DNA from: Acorus gramineus
Taxonomy: Eukaryota > Streptophyta > Magnoliopsida > Acorales > Acoraceae
Length of the DNA stretch: 64,000 bases
Direction: 5' to 3'
Assembly (NCBI GenBank): GCA_030737835.1
Contig: CM060855.1
Span: 11,317,927 to 11,381,926, forward strand
Made by a program: the position numbers and the translations under genes. Of this stretch, positions 1 to 12,772 are shown piece after piece. The notes beneath the pieces were generated by a model, which worked only from the letters and a program-made list of their open reading frames with translations, was not told where the DNA came from and did no database searches. Every line of letters starts with the position of its first letter. The stretch's first letter is position 1.

Positions 1-461
1 TCCTTTGGCCTCTATTTGGATGAAGGTATAAGACAGGTATAAGACAAAATAAGCATTGATAATGGGCATAAATAAGCGGGTATGCTAGGTTTGGGCTGAC
101 CAGTGGCAATGCTATGGGTTGGGCCTCATTACACAGGGCACTGGATGTGGCCGAGAGGGGGGCTAATATTAGTCAAAACTAAGATCCATTAGATGCAAAA
201 GAAGTAGAAAATATTAAAACAACAGACATTTCTGCAATCACATTTACACTCCCAACGTGTTTTTTTGTTGTTTAATGAAATACATGCGCTTACAAAAAAA
301 GAATGGAACATATATAATAGAATGAATCGAATGCATGTTATTTTACATTTTCCTAATCTAGTATATATTTTAATAAGTAAGCATTGAGATTTAATTTAAA
401 ACATCATGATGGTCTAAAATTTTGTTATCAACCACTAAACTATAAGTTCAAATTAAGCATC

Positions 462-905
462 GGAAAGGGGCGGGCCCGACCCGCTGAAACAAGGCTCAGG
501 CCCGCGGCCAAAAGCCCAAGCCCTACCCACGTGCCTTGGCTTGAACGGGCCTGATGGGCTGTGCCCAGATTTTAAACATTTTAATTTTTTAACTTTAAAT
601 GGTTCATTTGTATATAAATATTAAAAATAACACAAAATTAAAAATATAATGTTGAAAAAAATATTTAAATCTATTAAATTTTTAAAAATAAACATATTAA
701 ATTAATTAATTATTAAAAAAATTAAATAACTACATGTGTTTAACTAGGTTGGCACCTATATAAATGTTAATAATTTACATAATTTAACAACAATTAAAAT
801 AAAAATTACATGTGACTTATTTATTGTATTGACACCCACAGGCCGACGGGCCAGCCCAAACGGGCCTAGGTGGGGAGGGCCTGCAGACCAGGGCCGGCCC
901 GTGAA
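462..905. mobile_element. possible non-autonomous DNA element with GC-rich ends
   Basis: Two short GC-rich blocks (about 465-560 and 840-905), rich in GGGCC and GGCCC words, enclose a very AT-rich core of about 280 bases. The right end reads CAGGGCCGGCCCG, similar to terminal inverted repeats of some plant hAT-type elements, and the left end carries a roughly inverted counterpart. No clear target-site duplication was found, so the exact ends and superfamily are uncertain. Confidence 0.35.
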
Positions 906-1059
906 CTTGAATAATGTCTGAAGCACAGGCTATGATGGCATTGATATAATTTAAACAGCAACCTTAAATTAGCATGGGATAGCAGGGTAGACTTTTTGAG
1001 AATGTTATTGATTTATTAAACTGGACATGAAGCATATTTTTGAGACCACCCTCATACAT

Positions 1060-1061
<2 letters not shown>

Positions 1062-1090
<29 letters not shown>
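1062..1090 (+). repeat. poly-G run of 29
   Basis: Twenty-nine consecutive G residues, followed after five bases by a further G5. This is very rare in an AT-rich plant intergenic region. It could be a true slippage-prone tract or an artefact of assembly or low-complexity filling; the sequence alone cannot tell. Confidence 0.95.
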
Positions 1091-1093
<3 letters not shown>

Positions 1094-2579
1094 GGCGGGG
1101 GCACGGCTCATGTGTCCAAACCCCATGAGCAAAGTCCCAAATATATTTACAAAAAAAAATCTAGATTGTTTGAATATTTTACATCATATTATTTTAAAAT
1201 ATAAATATTATGAAATAGATATACAACATTACACAACCATTTAAATTAAAACTTCTACCTTATCATATGCACTTAATAAAAAACAACCAAAACAATAAAT
1301 ATTTATGGAATTAAAAATTGCAAAAAAAAATTACAAAAAATAAAAAGGGGTTAAACACTATATTATTCAACCAAGAGAAATATAAAGATGGATTGGAGAG
1401 AAATAGTGAAAAAAAAAAAAAAGGTTACGAGAGGAGTGAGGGAGACAGGAGTCTTGAAATTTAAATGCTGGTTAGAGAGATCTAAGGAGAGAAATTTTGA
1501 ATGATGTTAAACAAAGTGAGAAAGTGGGTTGAGAGATACTAATTCACCGTTTTTAATTGTACAAAATGATACATTTCACCGTCCATTTTTTTAAATATCA
1601 TTGATCAAATGATTCAGAAGGACCCTCCCTGGATGGGGCCCTACCCAATTGCCTTAGTAATCTTTGGTCGGCTATGAGTAACTCTGGTCTAGAAAGATAA
1701 ATATATATAACCTTTTAGGATCCTCATTATATTCTCCTCACATGATCAAAACATGCACCATCGATCCCTTCAATACATTGCACGTAGATGCAAAAATGAT
1801 TAAATCTTTTTTGAAAATGTATTTATATTTTCGAAGTTCCTAACATTTCACAACAAAAAAAAAAAAAATCAACATCACTATGAACAGTTATTTTCTCCCA
1901 ACAAACAGAAAAAGGACCAACTTGGTATGGTGGATCAAGTTGCATGCACTCATCACTGACCACTCCTGTTCTTCAAAAAAAAACTTTATGATTAGCTCTC
2001 TCTCACTTTGTTTTTATGTCCTCAGTACAATGGATGTTAATGTTCAAATCTTGAATCCTAAGTCCTTGTGTTCATATTCTTTCAATGAAAGGTCCATTCA
2101 TTTGCCAAACTTTTGCGTACCAACTCTGGCCAAAACATGAATTCCTGTCTAGTTTAGTTTTTACTTTAGTTTTGCTCTCTCTATAATCCACAGATGTGTG
2201 GCATGGTTTTGGATATTTAATCAATTCAAACTGTTCATGGTTCTAGAATCATAGTTGTGACTTTAGACATCCAAATAAAGGCACGTTTCCCACCGTATGA
2301 ACATTACACCCCCACATAAAATTTAATCTGATTTTGTACTTTAAACATTGATTGCTTATCCGAAACTATAAAACAAAACCTCCTCCCCTTTGAGAATTGT
2401 CAAATGAAAAATTATAATTCACATCCTATAGGGATAAAGATTTATGAAACAATAATTGTAAAATTTATCAAACATATACATATATACAAGCAAGACATGC
2501 ACAACACATGTGATCATCTCCAAGTATTTATTTATTGAGGCATTTATTTATTAGGAAATATTAAAGCTGATCCAAAATG

Positions 2580-3900
2580 TGTTAGGATTATATCAGGATC
2601 CAGTGTACACATCGGATGGCTATAATGAAACCATATTAGGGTAGACACCTAATTGGTAGAATATTAATTAAGATTTGATTTTGATTAAATTTTAAGTGAA
2701 TCTCTTAAAATTGAAAATAATATTTGTTTGTTAATTAGGAGAGTGAATCTTCATCGGGGAACAATATTATTTGTTAATTGGGAGATTACTTGGGAAGAAA
2801 GTTATTTATTTCTATAAATATCATGTTTCTTGGCAAGACTTGTCAAGGCATGATACAATATAGAGATCATAAAGAAAGGTTGAGAGGGTTCTAAGAGAGG
2901 GTAACTCTTTGAGAGAGTTTGTAAGTCTCTTAGGGTCTGTTTGGATGGAGGCATGAGTTATTTTGGGGTTTATAAATTGTTGACTTTATCAATTGAATAA
3001 ATGATTTTCTGTTTGGTTGTGTTTTCAGTTATTCTCATTGAGAAACACAATAATAAAGGTTGGAGTGTATGGTTGATAAAGAATAAAATATGAATAAGGT
3101 GTAAAAAGTTGATTTGACATGTGGGCCTTATTGATGTATAAGAGGTGATGACAGATGATTTAATGTAATGACATGTGATTTAATAGGTGGGTTCCCTTAT
3201 ACCAATAGAAGAATAACACAATTCCATGGGGGGACTTGGAATACAAATACCAGCTTATTCTCCCCTAATTCTACATAGCTATACTCACTTATTCTCTCTG
3301 CCTAAACACATTTTTTTTTGTTATTCTCCTCTATTCCCACCTATTCCTCCCCTATACCCAAACACCCCCTTAATGTATATCAATTATCAAAGTGGATTAT
3401 CTGCTTTTACCTCGTGGTTGTAGGCTTAGGCTAAACCACATATATCTTGAGTTATTCATGTGATGTGATGTTTCGTTCTGGTATTCGATCTCGGGTTTAT
3501 TGTTGGCTTTTCGTGATTGCCTTTCAAATAGTGGTATTAGAGCTCCAGGTTTCAACCCAGGAGGATGAGATTTGAAGAACGATGATAAATAGCGACACGG
3601 GTTGATGAATCTATACTATCGATGGATGTACTGTTAGAAACTCCAACAATGGCGTGTCATACACGGTTTCATGTAAAGAAAAAGAAGAAAAAAAATCATG
3701 TAAGGTTGAATGGAGCTCTCAGTGGTGGAAGCGGCACATTTATTCAGGTGTGCAATGATGACCCCGATTTGTTGTGGGTCCAAGATCCACCGAGAAGCGG
3801 ATGCAAGAGGAACGGCTTGGTTCGTTTATCAATCCTATATACTACGCTCATCTCCTCGACAAGAGGAACGCAATACAATGTGTTTCCACTACCAATAATT
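2580..3900 (+). mobile_element. copia-type LTR retrotransposon fossil (5' part)
   Basis: A 5' LTR-like segment starts with TGTTAGG near 2,580, has a TATA-like CTATAAATA, and ends just before a primer-binding site TGGTATTAGAGC (3,532-3,543), which resembles the initiator-Met-tRNA primer site of plant copia elements. A Tourist element sits inside the LTR (2,933-3,369), so the LTR proper is about 510 bp. The leader and perhaps the first internal bases follow. No gag-pol or 3' LTR was recognised. It is a broken old fragment; the right end is approximate. Confidence 0.55.
2933..3369 (+). mobile_element. Tourist-like (PIF/Harbinger) MITE, copy A
   Basis: This 437 bp element begins GGGTCTGTTTGG and ends CCAAACACCCCC, imperfect terminal inverted repeats, and is flanked on both sides by TTA, the 3 bp target duplication typical of PIF/Harbinger elements. 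It carries no coding capacity. It lies inside an older copia-type LTR. Related copies are at 27,306 and 39,276. Confidence 0.75.
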
Positions 3901-4323
3901 AATGAAACCAAAACTCATTTAAATCTAAAAACTTAGTGAAAATCCAAGTTTCCAACACATCTTTCACCAAGCCGAGGGAAAAAGCGGGAAAAAAATCCAA
4001 CGTGAGACTAATTAAGTCATGATCAAAAGACAATCAGTCTAATTAATCTTAAATAAATAAATAAATAAAATAATGTTAAAGACAACCCTACATACAGACG
4101 TTATCTTATGCTCAAAGTGCTATACTTTATATAACAAATTATGTATCTTCTAATGAATAAATATCATACATCGGGTCCAAGAAATGGGACTAAAAGAGTG
4201 CCCAGCTAATAATTATCCAAGTTGCAACAATTGTACATATGTTGTTGGGGTTATCCACATTTGATCATGTCTTCAACTTTTATATTCACTCACTATTCTC
4301 CGATGCATTGCATGTAGATCCTC
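3901..4323. other. gene-free spacer
   Basis: AT-rich sequence between two retroelements. No gene, RNA or repeat structure was recognised, apart from a short AAATAAATAAAT tract near 4,050. Confidence 0.5.
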
Positions 4324-4834
4324 TTAACGACATGAAAAACTGATAAAAAGATCCAACCAACATTGAGATCTCATAAGCTCTTTGAATCCACAAGTAAGAA
4401 AACCCCAAAAGAGAGGAAATTCAAAATATTATTGATAATAAACTGTCAACCCTAGATTATAAGTCTGTTATTTATACTAATAACATAAAATTAAAAAATT
4501 ATTAAAAATAGTAAAATTTAAAAATTAATTTTTCTGATTTTATGAGATCTTAAATGATCATAGGAATTGATAGAAATCAAATCCGATCTATTATGATTGA
4601 GATATCATAAATCTAAAATTTACTAAAAATAGTAAAATCTCTAATTTAAAGGCTTAAATAAATGAATTTTTAAAAAATAAGAATTGTTAATTGTATAACA
4701 ACTAATCCTAAAGATCTCCTCTATATATTTCAACATATAAAATTTCGTGCAATTCTGAGATCGTGGCCAATGATTTGTAATTTATTTGATGGACCTCTTT
4801 TGGTGGTCTCATCTGCATAATCTGTCATTCATCA
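4324..4834 (-). repeat. LTR of the gag-only element (downstream copy)
   Basis: About 511 bp, directly repeated at 6,162-6,686. In element orientation this is the 3' LTR. Similarity covers the whole length with scattered differences and small indels. Confidence 0.85.
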
Positions 4835-6161
4835 GACTCCTCTTCTTCAAAAGAACTCGTCCTCGAGTTCTTTCGCTCTTCAATTGATGTTTCATTGCAT
4901 TGTATTTCATCTTTGGGCAAGAGAAGAAATATTTTCTTGACTTCAAATTTCTTTTCAATAAAATTGATCATGTAGAAAGTTGAATGCACTTCGATTTATA
5001 TCCCAAATTTCTTCACCATTGTAGTAGTTGCAAAGTCTTCATCGTTATCATTGTTGATGATGGCATCCAAAACACTCTTGTTGATGATGCATATATCCTG
5101 CAACACGAGCTTCTGTAGGGTCTCTTCTATCTCAGGGGTCACCGCTATGGACTATGGAAACAACTCCTCTTGTTCTCCTCCAATAACATCTTCAGAATCA
5201 CCAGAGAAAACAACATCCTTTGTTTTTTTATTGCTCATGTCCTCATTGGTCTTTAGTTCAACGATGAAGTTGGCCCGCTCACCTTCTTCTTCAGCGAACT
5301 CGGTGCCATCATATATATCATCACCACTTATGTTGTTACTTTTGTCCTCATCAATATCTGATTCAACCAGATGTTGATAATAGGGTTCGACTTTCGGACT
5401 CTTCTGATTTTTTGAAGGACTTTCTTTGGTCGCCTCCATCGATCCATCAACCATAACTTACACGCTTGATCTCTCTAATTGTGAATCCACCATTGCGGCT
5501 TGGCGACAATTTTGATATAATTGGGGCACATATTGTTCATAATTTGGTGGTAGAAATTGATCCATGAGGAGTTGTTTCATCCTCCTCCACATACAAATAA
5601 GTGCTCTTCCTCGCCGTTGTCGGGTTCTCTGAAGTTGGTCCCACCAGGCAGCGGCACCACTTTTTAATTGAAATGCCACCAATTTGACCATCTTCTCCTT
5701 TGGAACCTCCATCATCTCAAAGAATCTCTTGATCTCTGAAATCCAACTAAGGAAATCCTCGATCTGCATATTACCATTGAAATACAGAATATCCGCCTTC
5801 AATAGGTAATCATTGTATTTCATACGCCACCTCCCCGGCTGATATCTATGAAGTCCATCATCTTCATCATCTGAATCTTTCTCATCATCAAATTGATCAT
5901 GTGGAGAACGTCGAATCACGTTCGATGCAATAGGTCGGCCTTGGAAAAATCCCTCAGCGCGTCTCCTATCACCTCCAGGATGCTTGTTGTTGGCATTGAG
6001 GTTCAAGCCAGCAATCATCTCGCGGATCTCTCGCATTTGATCGCGTTGTTCCTCGAACGCTTTCTACAGGTCCTCCAACCCACGACCACCGTCAATAGGT
6101 TGGTTGTCTCTCACTTTGTTACCTTCCATCGAAGCCAGGCAAATTCTTGCTCTAATACCAC

Positions 6162-6686
6162 CTAACGCAACGAAAAACTGATAAAAAGATTCAACCAGCT
6201 TTGAGATCTCATAAGCTCATTGACTCCACAAGGAATCCTTGAATCCACAGAGAATAAAACTCCAAAAGAGAGGAAATTCGAAATATTATTGATAATAAAC
6301 TGTCAACCCTAGATTACAAGTCTGTTATTTATACTAATAACATAAAAATAAAAAATTACTAAAAATAGAAAAATTAGAAAACTAATTTTTCTGATTCTAT
6401 GAGATCCTAAATAATCATAGGAATTGATAGAAATCAATTTTGATCTGTTATGATTGAGATATCACAAATCTAAAACTTATTAAAAATAGTAAAATATCTA
6501 ATTTAAAAGCCTAAATAAATGAATTTTTGAAAAATAAGAACTGTTAATTGTATAACAACTAATCCTAAAGATCTCTTCGATATATTTCACTATATAAAAT
6601 TTAGTGCGATTCTGAGATCGTAACCATTAATTTATAATTTATTTAATAGATTTGGTGATCCCATCTGCATAATCTGTCCTACATCA
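6162..6686 (-). repeat. LTR of the gag-only element (upstream copy)
   Basis: About 525 bp, directly repeated at 4,324-4,834. In element orientation this is the 5' LTR; the primer-binding site follows it at 6,149-6,160. Confidence 0.85.
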
Positions 6687-7106
6687 TCCTCAAACAGCAG
6701 CCTTGACACCTACTCAAAAAATATCTTACACAACTGAAAACAATTATTATCTTGAAATGATGATGATGATGATATTGATGATCAGGCCAACTTGGTTTAA
6801 ACAGTGGCCATTGCTGGTCCTTCACGAGATAAACAGCTCTCCCATCTGTATTCAATACAGTGCATTCATGCGCACACTATTTAGTTTCAGAGACACTTTA
6901 TAACTAGGACCTGCTTTTGCACACCAAATTTAACCCTTTGTTTGGTATTCAATGTTCACTGATGTGAACTTTGTTTTTTTTTGGATGTTAGAGCAGGTGA
7001 CAGGTCTCTCGATTCATGTAATGTGGGATCTAAGATTACACCCAATGAAATCACAATTTCCAAATTAATGTTGGGGTATGGAAACAATTATTTCGAGATT
7101 CTGCAT

Positions 7107-7250
7107 TTTTTTTTTCATTATTGGAGAACTTCAATATTAATAATTGAGAAAACCCATATACACAAAATCACCCAAAAACCCTCAAGACTGGAGAATCCGA
7201 ATATGTGACCAATGAAAATCAAACTCATAACTCTTGACAAAATAACAATA
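7107..7250 (-). mobile_element. degenerate Au-type SINE
   Basis: On the minus strand this resembles the better-preserved SINE at 36,027-36,170. Both share an A-rich tail (T run at 7,107-7,115 on plus), the CATTATTGGAGAAC-like segment and the GTGATTTTG-like body. The tRNA-like head is decayed. Confidence 0.35.
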
Positions 7251-7330
7251 TTATTGTCAAATGCTTGTTTTTTGGAATAGTGTTTTTTAAAATATATTTA
7301 CGCAAATTTCATGAGAATAAAATATAATGT

Positions 7331-8190
7331 GGAGAAAATTTATATTTTTAATAATCAATTAAGAATCTATTCCTTGTAAAGGAACGAGAGCGGCTAAGGC
7401 TTGACTTGGGTTGCCATCAGCCTCGGTTTTTTTGTTCTTCTTTTTATGTATTTTATTTCAAAATATCTATTCTCTCATTCCATTAAGACATTATTCTATC
7501 TAAAATAGAAATGCTCATATTTTCATAAAAAAGATAAAAGAATCTATCCCTTTTAATTTTCTTTTAAAAAAACAACATTCTTTTAAAGTAATAAAACAAG
7601 AAGTATTGCCCCCAACTTGGAGTTAACTGTGCATATATACTTTTCCAAACAAGCCAAACAAAATCCCTCAACATTCAGTCCATGCAATTACAGCCAGGGA
7701 ACCTGTACAGTACATAACGTTGGAGAAAATATATATTTTTAATAATCAATTAAGAATCTATTCCTTTTAAAAATAATAAAAATAAAAAGAAATCCAACAA
7801 GAATTATTGCCCAACTTGGAGTTAACTGTGCATACTTTTCCAAACAAGCCAAACAAAATCTTCAACATTCAGTCCATGCGGTTCCATGGCCTCTTTGGCT
7901 TGCTCGTACTCAAGCATTATTCAGGATCTACTGTATATACTGAGAACATTAATTTGGACTTTGTTATATATCAATCTTATCAAATAATTTAGGGACATGC
8001 ATGTGTTGGGGCACGCAATGTGTTGTACGTGAGGGGGTGGGGGTGTTAAAATTGTAGTGGAGGAATAAGGGGCATGCTTCCAGCTTGTTCTGTTTAACTT
8101 TTGACATGATTGTTTTAATAAATATGACAAATACCAACCATTTCATAAAATAAAATAAAAAACATTCAGTCCATGACAGTTACAGCCACA
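7331..8190 (+). repeat. local direct duplication
   Basis: A block with TTAATAATCAATTAAGAATC at about 7,349 recurs at about 7,739. A second block with AACTTGGAGTTAACTGTGCA occurs near 7,615 and again near 7,813. ACATTCAGTCCATG occurs near 7,671, 7,865 and 8,162. The order is conserved but the spacing differs, indicating a tandem duplication of a few hundred bases followed by deletions. No coding function is apparent. Confidence 0.6.
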
Positions 8191-11100
8191 GAAACTATTA
8201 TGCATATTAAGCTTAATTAGGTATCTTTGTTGATCCATTGAGGATTGAAGGAATCAAATCTATGAGGGCATATAAGCACTCAACCACCTGCATTACATGA
8301 CAAGGAAGGGGTGGGGGACCATAATGACCTAATTAAAACATGCAATAACATGTGATCGCGATGATCACGGGGAAGCAAAGGAAATTCGATTCAAAAACAC
8401 ATCATGACAAAGTGTCAATTAAGAAGATGTAGTAGATTTGTTGAACAAAAAGGTTCACTGTGATTAGGGTAGGTGGGGATTAAAACCCAATGGGAACCAA
8501 GATTTTAATTGTAAAATTAGTTTTTAGATAATTGATTCCTAACTGATTAGTATAAACTCTAGTTTTAAGGTTTATATGTTTTAAAAATCAACAAAATAGG
8601 TTTTATGAAAAAAAATTGGTTTAGCTTTTTGTTGCGAGATGTCTTGTATTATAGAAAAAATAGGCTAGTTTATGAAAGTCTAGGGGCAACCCAAATTATT
8701 TGAAAGTTTGATAATTTTTCCTCTAGTTTATTCTAATTATTTAGTCTTTTTTTTGTTAGGATTAGTAGATAAATTTTCTTGAGAAAAAAGGGTGGTGTTG
8801 AGGAGAGAGAGACTGAGATAATTTTGTAATTGGATTAATTAACAACAGTGAATCGTTCATGTTCTCCTTCATATATGTAGATAAATTTTATCAAACCACA
8901 TAAATCTACATATTTTCTTTTATGTTTTTTTTATTATTATTTTTCTACAGGTGTTAAGATCTAACCCTTAAATATTGGTGCGTCAACACTTTTTTAACTC
9001 GCATTAGTGATTATTTTAATCAATTTAGAGTATATAAATTATTTGTAAAATCAGTCCCAAATAGTTCCCAAAACACGCGAAAACAAGTGTTTCCTCAACT
9101 ACCCAGATCGCTCTGATGCTAATTATTATACATGTTACGAAAACGTACAATAAACCTAAGACAACAAGTAAGATATAATCTTAATTAACCCAGTCAATTA
9201 AGTGTACAGTCCAACATGATGTCATCATTTGTACACCAATATAATCCAGGGAAAAGGCTAACAAATAAATAAATAAATAAACAAATAAAGGAGTGCATTC
9301 AAAGCTACAATTTCAATGTCAAGTTGGCAAAAGTGATACAGTCACACTGCATTTTTTGTATTTGCCATGCATGTAAAAAATGGGAGGGACAAAATTGTGA
9401 TGTTTGTGCATTCACTCACTGTGGTCCAATGTGTGAACAACCATTACAGAAGTGCTACAGTTTATCATGTCGGTTGTGGTCGATCCATTTTTCATTAATT
9501 GATAATCATAAGTTTGGCATTATACATATAATAATATAATATATATATATATATATAGTTGTTGTGCAGCATCATATCGGACCGGATGTTGGTCGGAAAA
9601 CGTGGTTTTTAGGGGCCCATTTTTTATTTTTTTTATTTGAAGATTCACGGATGAGAAGAGTGAGGTTTAATATATTTGTAACTTTTTGCTTTAAAAAATT
9701 AGTTTTGTTTTTTTTTTTTGAAAAAAAAAAAAAACGAATTGTCTCAACTTGTGGGAGTATTGTATCTATATATATATCTACTGACTAAAATTTGCTGATA
9801 TTTGCTTAGAAACCAATTGTCAATCTAATTTTACTTTTATAAGATCAGTTTTTTGGATAATCCATTCAGATTGAATATTTTTAAATTTAACTTTTAATTT
9901 TTAATTTTTTATGTTTTAAAAGTCAAACAAAAATTGTTTTTATGAACAAAAAGTTAATTAACAGTTGCTTTTATGAAATTGTTTATCAATTTAAAGCATA
10001 AATTGCTTTTTGAAAAAGTAATTCCACTTGGGCCTTAGGGGGGTTTTGTAAAGGAGTTTGAAGGAATGATTTTCATTGCTGCGTTCGGAAACCTCTTATT
10101 AATTTTTTTAAAAATATTTTTATAATTAAAATTTTGTATTACACTTTCATAAAATACTTGACCACCAGGTGCATTTGGAACAAAGATCTAGTTTGGAACA
10201 AGTATGATTCATTCACGTTCAAACATGATTGATGCTTCTAAAATCTAAAAACTACTGTATCTAATAAACAATATGAAGTGTGACATTTTGTTTTTCTGCA
10301 AAGGCTGATGTAAAGATTATGTGAAATATTTTTCACAGAACCTTGGATTACGATTGTTATTATTATTTATATAATCATTGTGGTAGTTGACATGTTCCAT
10401 CAAGACCAGCTAATATGGGGAGAGCAAATAGTGCACGTTTAGACACACGTGTCCACTCATGGACCACATCCGAATCAGCACGTGTGTGTGTGTGTGTGCA
10501 CCACTTGTACTTTAGAAAGAAAAATAAAATAAAATGGACACAGCAGGACTGAAAGAGACACTGTACTCTGTGATTTGGGTCCAACAGAACGTGATTCATG
10601 TCCTCCTGGCCCCCACACACGCTCTGTTATTTATTCCTCATCATATAAATATCCCGGATACTGTATTTTCTTTTATTCTTATGTCATTATCATTTTTCGG
10701 TGAGACATAAATATGTTTTACATGGATAAGTTTTTCTTTCATATAGAAAAAAAAGATAGATGAAGATGAAGAGATATACATAAAGAAAAATAAAAACAAA
10801 AGAGTAGCGCCAAAATGCTCATGAGAGAGAAGATATTTAAGAGTTTTTTGTTTGGGATTATCTATCAATAAATAGACTCCCTTCAATCCATATTTAGAAA
10901 GTGCAAAGACCATCCTGGATCAAAAAATAATTTTTCTATCATATTAAAAAAATTTATTTTAGTATTCATAAATAAATAAATAAAATTTGTACATTGTGTG
11001 GGACATCTAAAATCAATGCCAAACTTGTGTAGGATAATGATTAGTTGAATATAAATTTTCTTTAATATTACCATGATACCATCCATATGTTGGATAAGGT

Positions 11101-12108
11101 ACAAGAGCTAGATTGCAATTTAAGTTATCATTAGAAATTCAACCACGAGCAAAGCATTTGTTGATAAATAATAAATGCATGTATATGACTACCAATGTTA
11201 GCTGAGCATTGAACCACTACAACTCCTAACAGTAACATTATCTATTTGATTTTATTTTAAAATTTTGAAATATGTATACACGGGATTAGATATTGACACC
11301 ACATGCACTAGAGCTTTACCTAAAAAAATAAATAGGTGGAGGGGAGGTTTGATACGTTTGGATTAGGTCTACATTCGTGATCGTCTGATCTTCTCATTTT
11401 ATTGTGGTTGAGATATTTTATAAGATTTTAAAATTAAATTTAGAATTCAATTAAATTATTAATATTTTTTTTTATAATTTAATTAAATTATGTATCTCAA
11501 AATGATAAGATAAGATGATCACAAACGCATTATAGAATTAAATTATCTTACGCATTGGATTAATCCGATCTTTGATTTGATGTAACAATATTTTCAAATA
11601 AAGCAAGCAAGAAAAAGAGCTTTCATATATGGAGGGGGTCCACTAGTTTACTGTATATATTTTTTTTGTCAATTTTTTTTTTAAATACATTATCATATGT
11701 ATTATTATCATATATATATATATATTGTCAGTCTTGTGTTGACCCATTTTGGATTAGGTAGGTTGATGATTGAAGTGCCTCCCTTGAAGTGCCTCCCTTT
11801 TAAGTATGAGAAATACAACTAACAAAGAACAAGTGGTGTTTTAATATCTTTTCGAGATTTCCAATACTTCCAAACTGTTTGTAAAAATCTAACCAACAGT
11901 AACTCACTTTTTTTTATATTATTGGAACAACTATTCTCAACAAACAATATTCTACAAATCTTATCCTTTATGGTTCCTAGGAGTTTCCAAATTGCCTTTT
12001 CTTTTGTTGGAGTCCAATAATATTGAGAGGCCACATTTTAGCTTCAATTTTTAGTAAGCATTATAAAATCTTATTTTATCCTACATAAACTGTGATAGAA
12101 ATGTAAAC

Positions 12109-12139
<31 letters not shown>
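12109..12139 (+). repeat. (TAA)n microsatellite
   Basis: About ten uninterrupted AAT/TAA trinucleotide units. Confidence 0.95.
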
Positions 12140-12772
12140 GAAAGTTAAGGATGCCAACTCTCGCAGCAGGTTAATAATTTTTTTACTATGGCTTTATACA
12201 CAAATAATATCTTATTTTTTGTGGCTTGGTAAGTTGTCATGGTCTTCAGAGTGGAACAACAAATTCTATATCCACTTTTACTGTCGGTTTTCTTTGCATG
12301 TAAGGAAAAGGAAAGAAATACATGCAAAGAAAACCAAACTTAAAAAAATAGAACCATACAGTGCAACAGGTGGAAACAATGCTTTTTTTCTTCTTTTTTC
12401 TTTCACAGTGTTGAACAAGAACCAACAACACCCACTGATCCAAAACGTGTGGGATCACACAAAAATATATATACACACAAAAGATAAGAACACAAGATCT
12501 TTGAATCTCTCCATATAAAAACAATTAAGCTCATCTTAACCTGTATTATTTCTTTACCCAGCAAAAAAAAATCATACAAAATGTTTGGATTCAGCAGGCA
12601 ATGGAAAGCTCTCCAATTCACATTACACAGGAGGTTTCCCCTGCTTTGACCAAAAAAAGACACAATACCATGTAGACATCTAAAAACAGATCGAGAATCT
12701 GATAATGAATTCAGAAACCAAAGATGTTCTTATAGAAAATTATATGAAGAAGAGAGTTGGTCATCATGATCA

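Larger units (their letters stand above)
1..2579. other. gene-free AT-rich stretch
   Basis: No coding exon with family resemblance was found on either strand; the short open frames here (for example 1,880-2,140) are low complexity and have no recognisable domain. The stretch holds a possible GC-ended DNA element (462-905) and a 29-base G run, both listed separately. The rest looks like ordinary AT-rich plant intergenic DNA. Confidence 0.5.
4324..6686 (-). mobile_element. two-LTR gag-only retrotransposon fossil (TR-GAG-like)
   Basis: Direct long terminal repeats (4,324-4,834 and 6,162-6,686) flank about 1.33 kb. The target duplication TCCTC is present on both outer sides (4,319-4,323 and 6,687-6,691). 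Read on the minus strand, a primer site close to initiator-Met tRNA (TGGTATTAGAGC, 6,149-6,160) lies next to the upstream LTR. The interior encodes gag-like protein with a Retrotrans_gag-type segment (5,458-6,036) and an acidic tail region (5,152-5,454). No protease, integrase or reverse transcriptase is present, so movement would have depended on another element. The reading frame is interrupted about once; the LTRs have clearly diverged, suggesting an old insertion. Confidence 0.85.
6692..12772. other. gene-free stretch downstream of the JAZ gene
   Basis: No exon could be supported on either strand. Visible contents are a worn SINE (7,107-7,250), a local duplication (7,331-8,190), a TA tract near 9,539-9,559, a GT tract near 10,483-10,498 and a TAA microsatellite (12,109-12,139). 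Around 9,105-9,118 the minus strand reads GCATCAGAGC, reminiscent of a copia primer site, but no LTR pair was found. The last few hundred bases before 12,773 probably hold the JAZ 3' UTR. Confidence 0.5.

Noticed and set aside
3622-3936. 104-aa open frame after the copia primer site
   Set aside because: Possibly leader or worn retroelement sequence. No recognisable gag or other domain, and not a host gene.
9080-9240. copia primer-site-like GCATCAGAGC on the minus strand
   Set aside because: No LTR pair or coding region could be tied to it.
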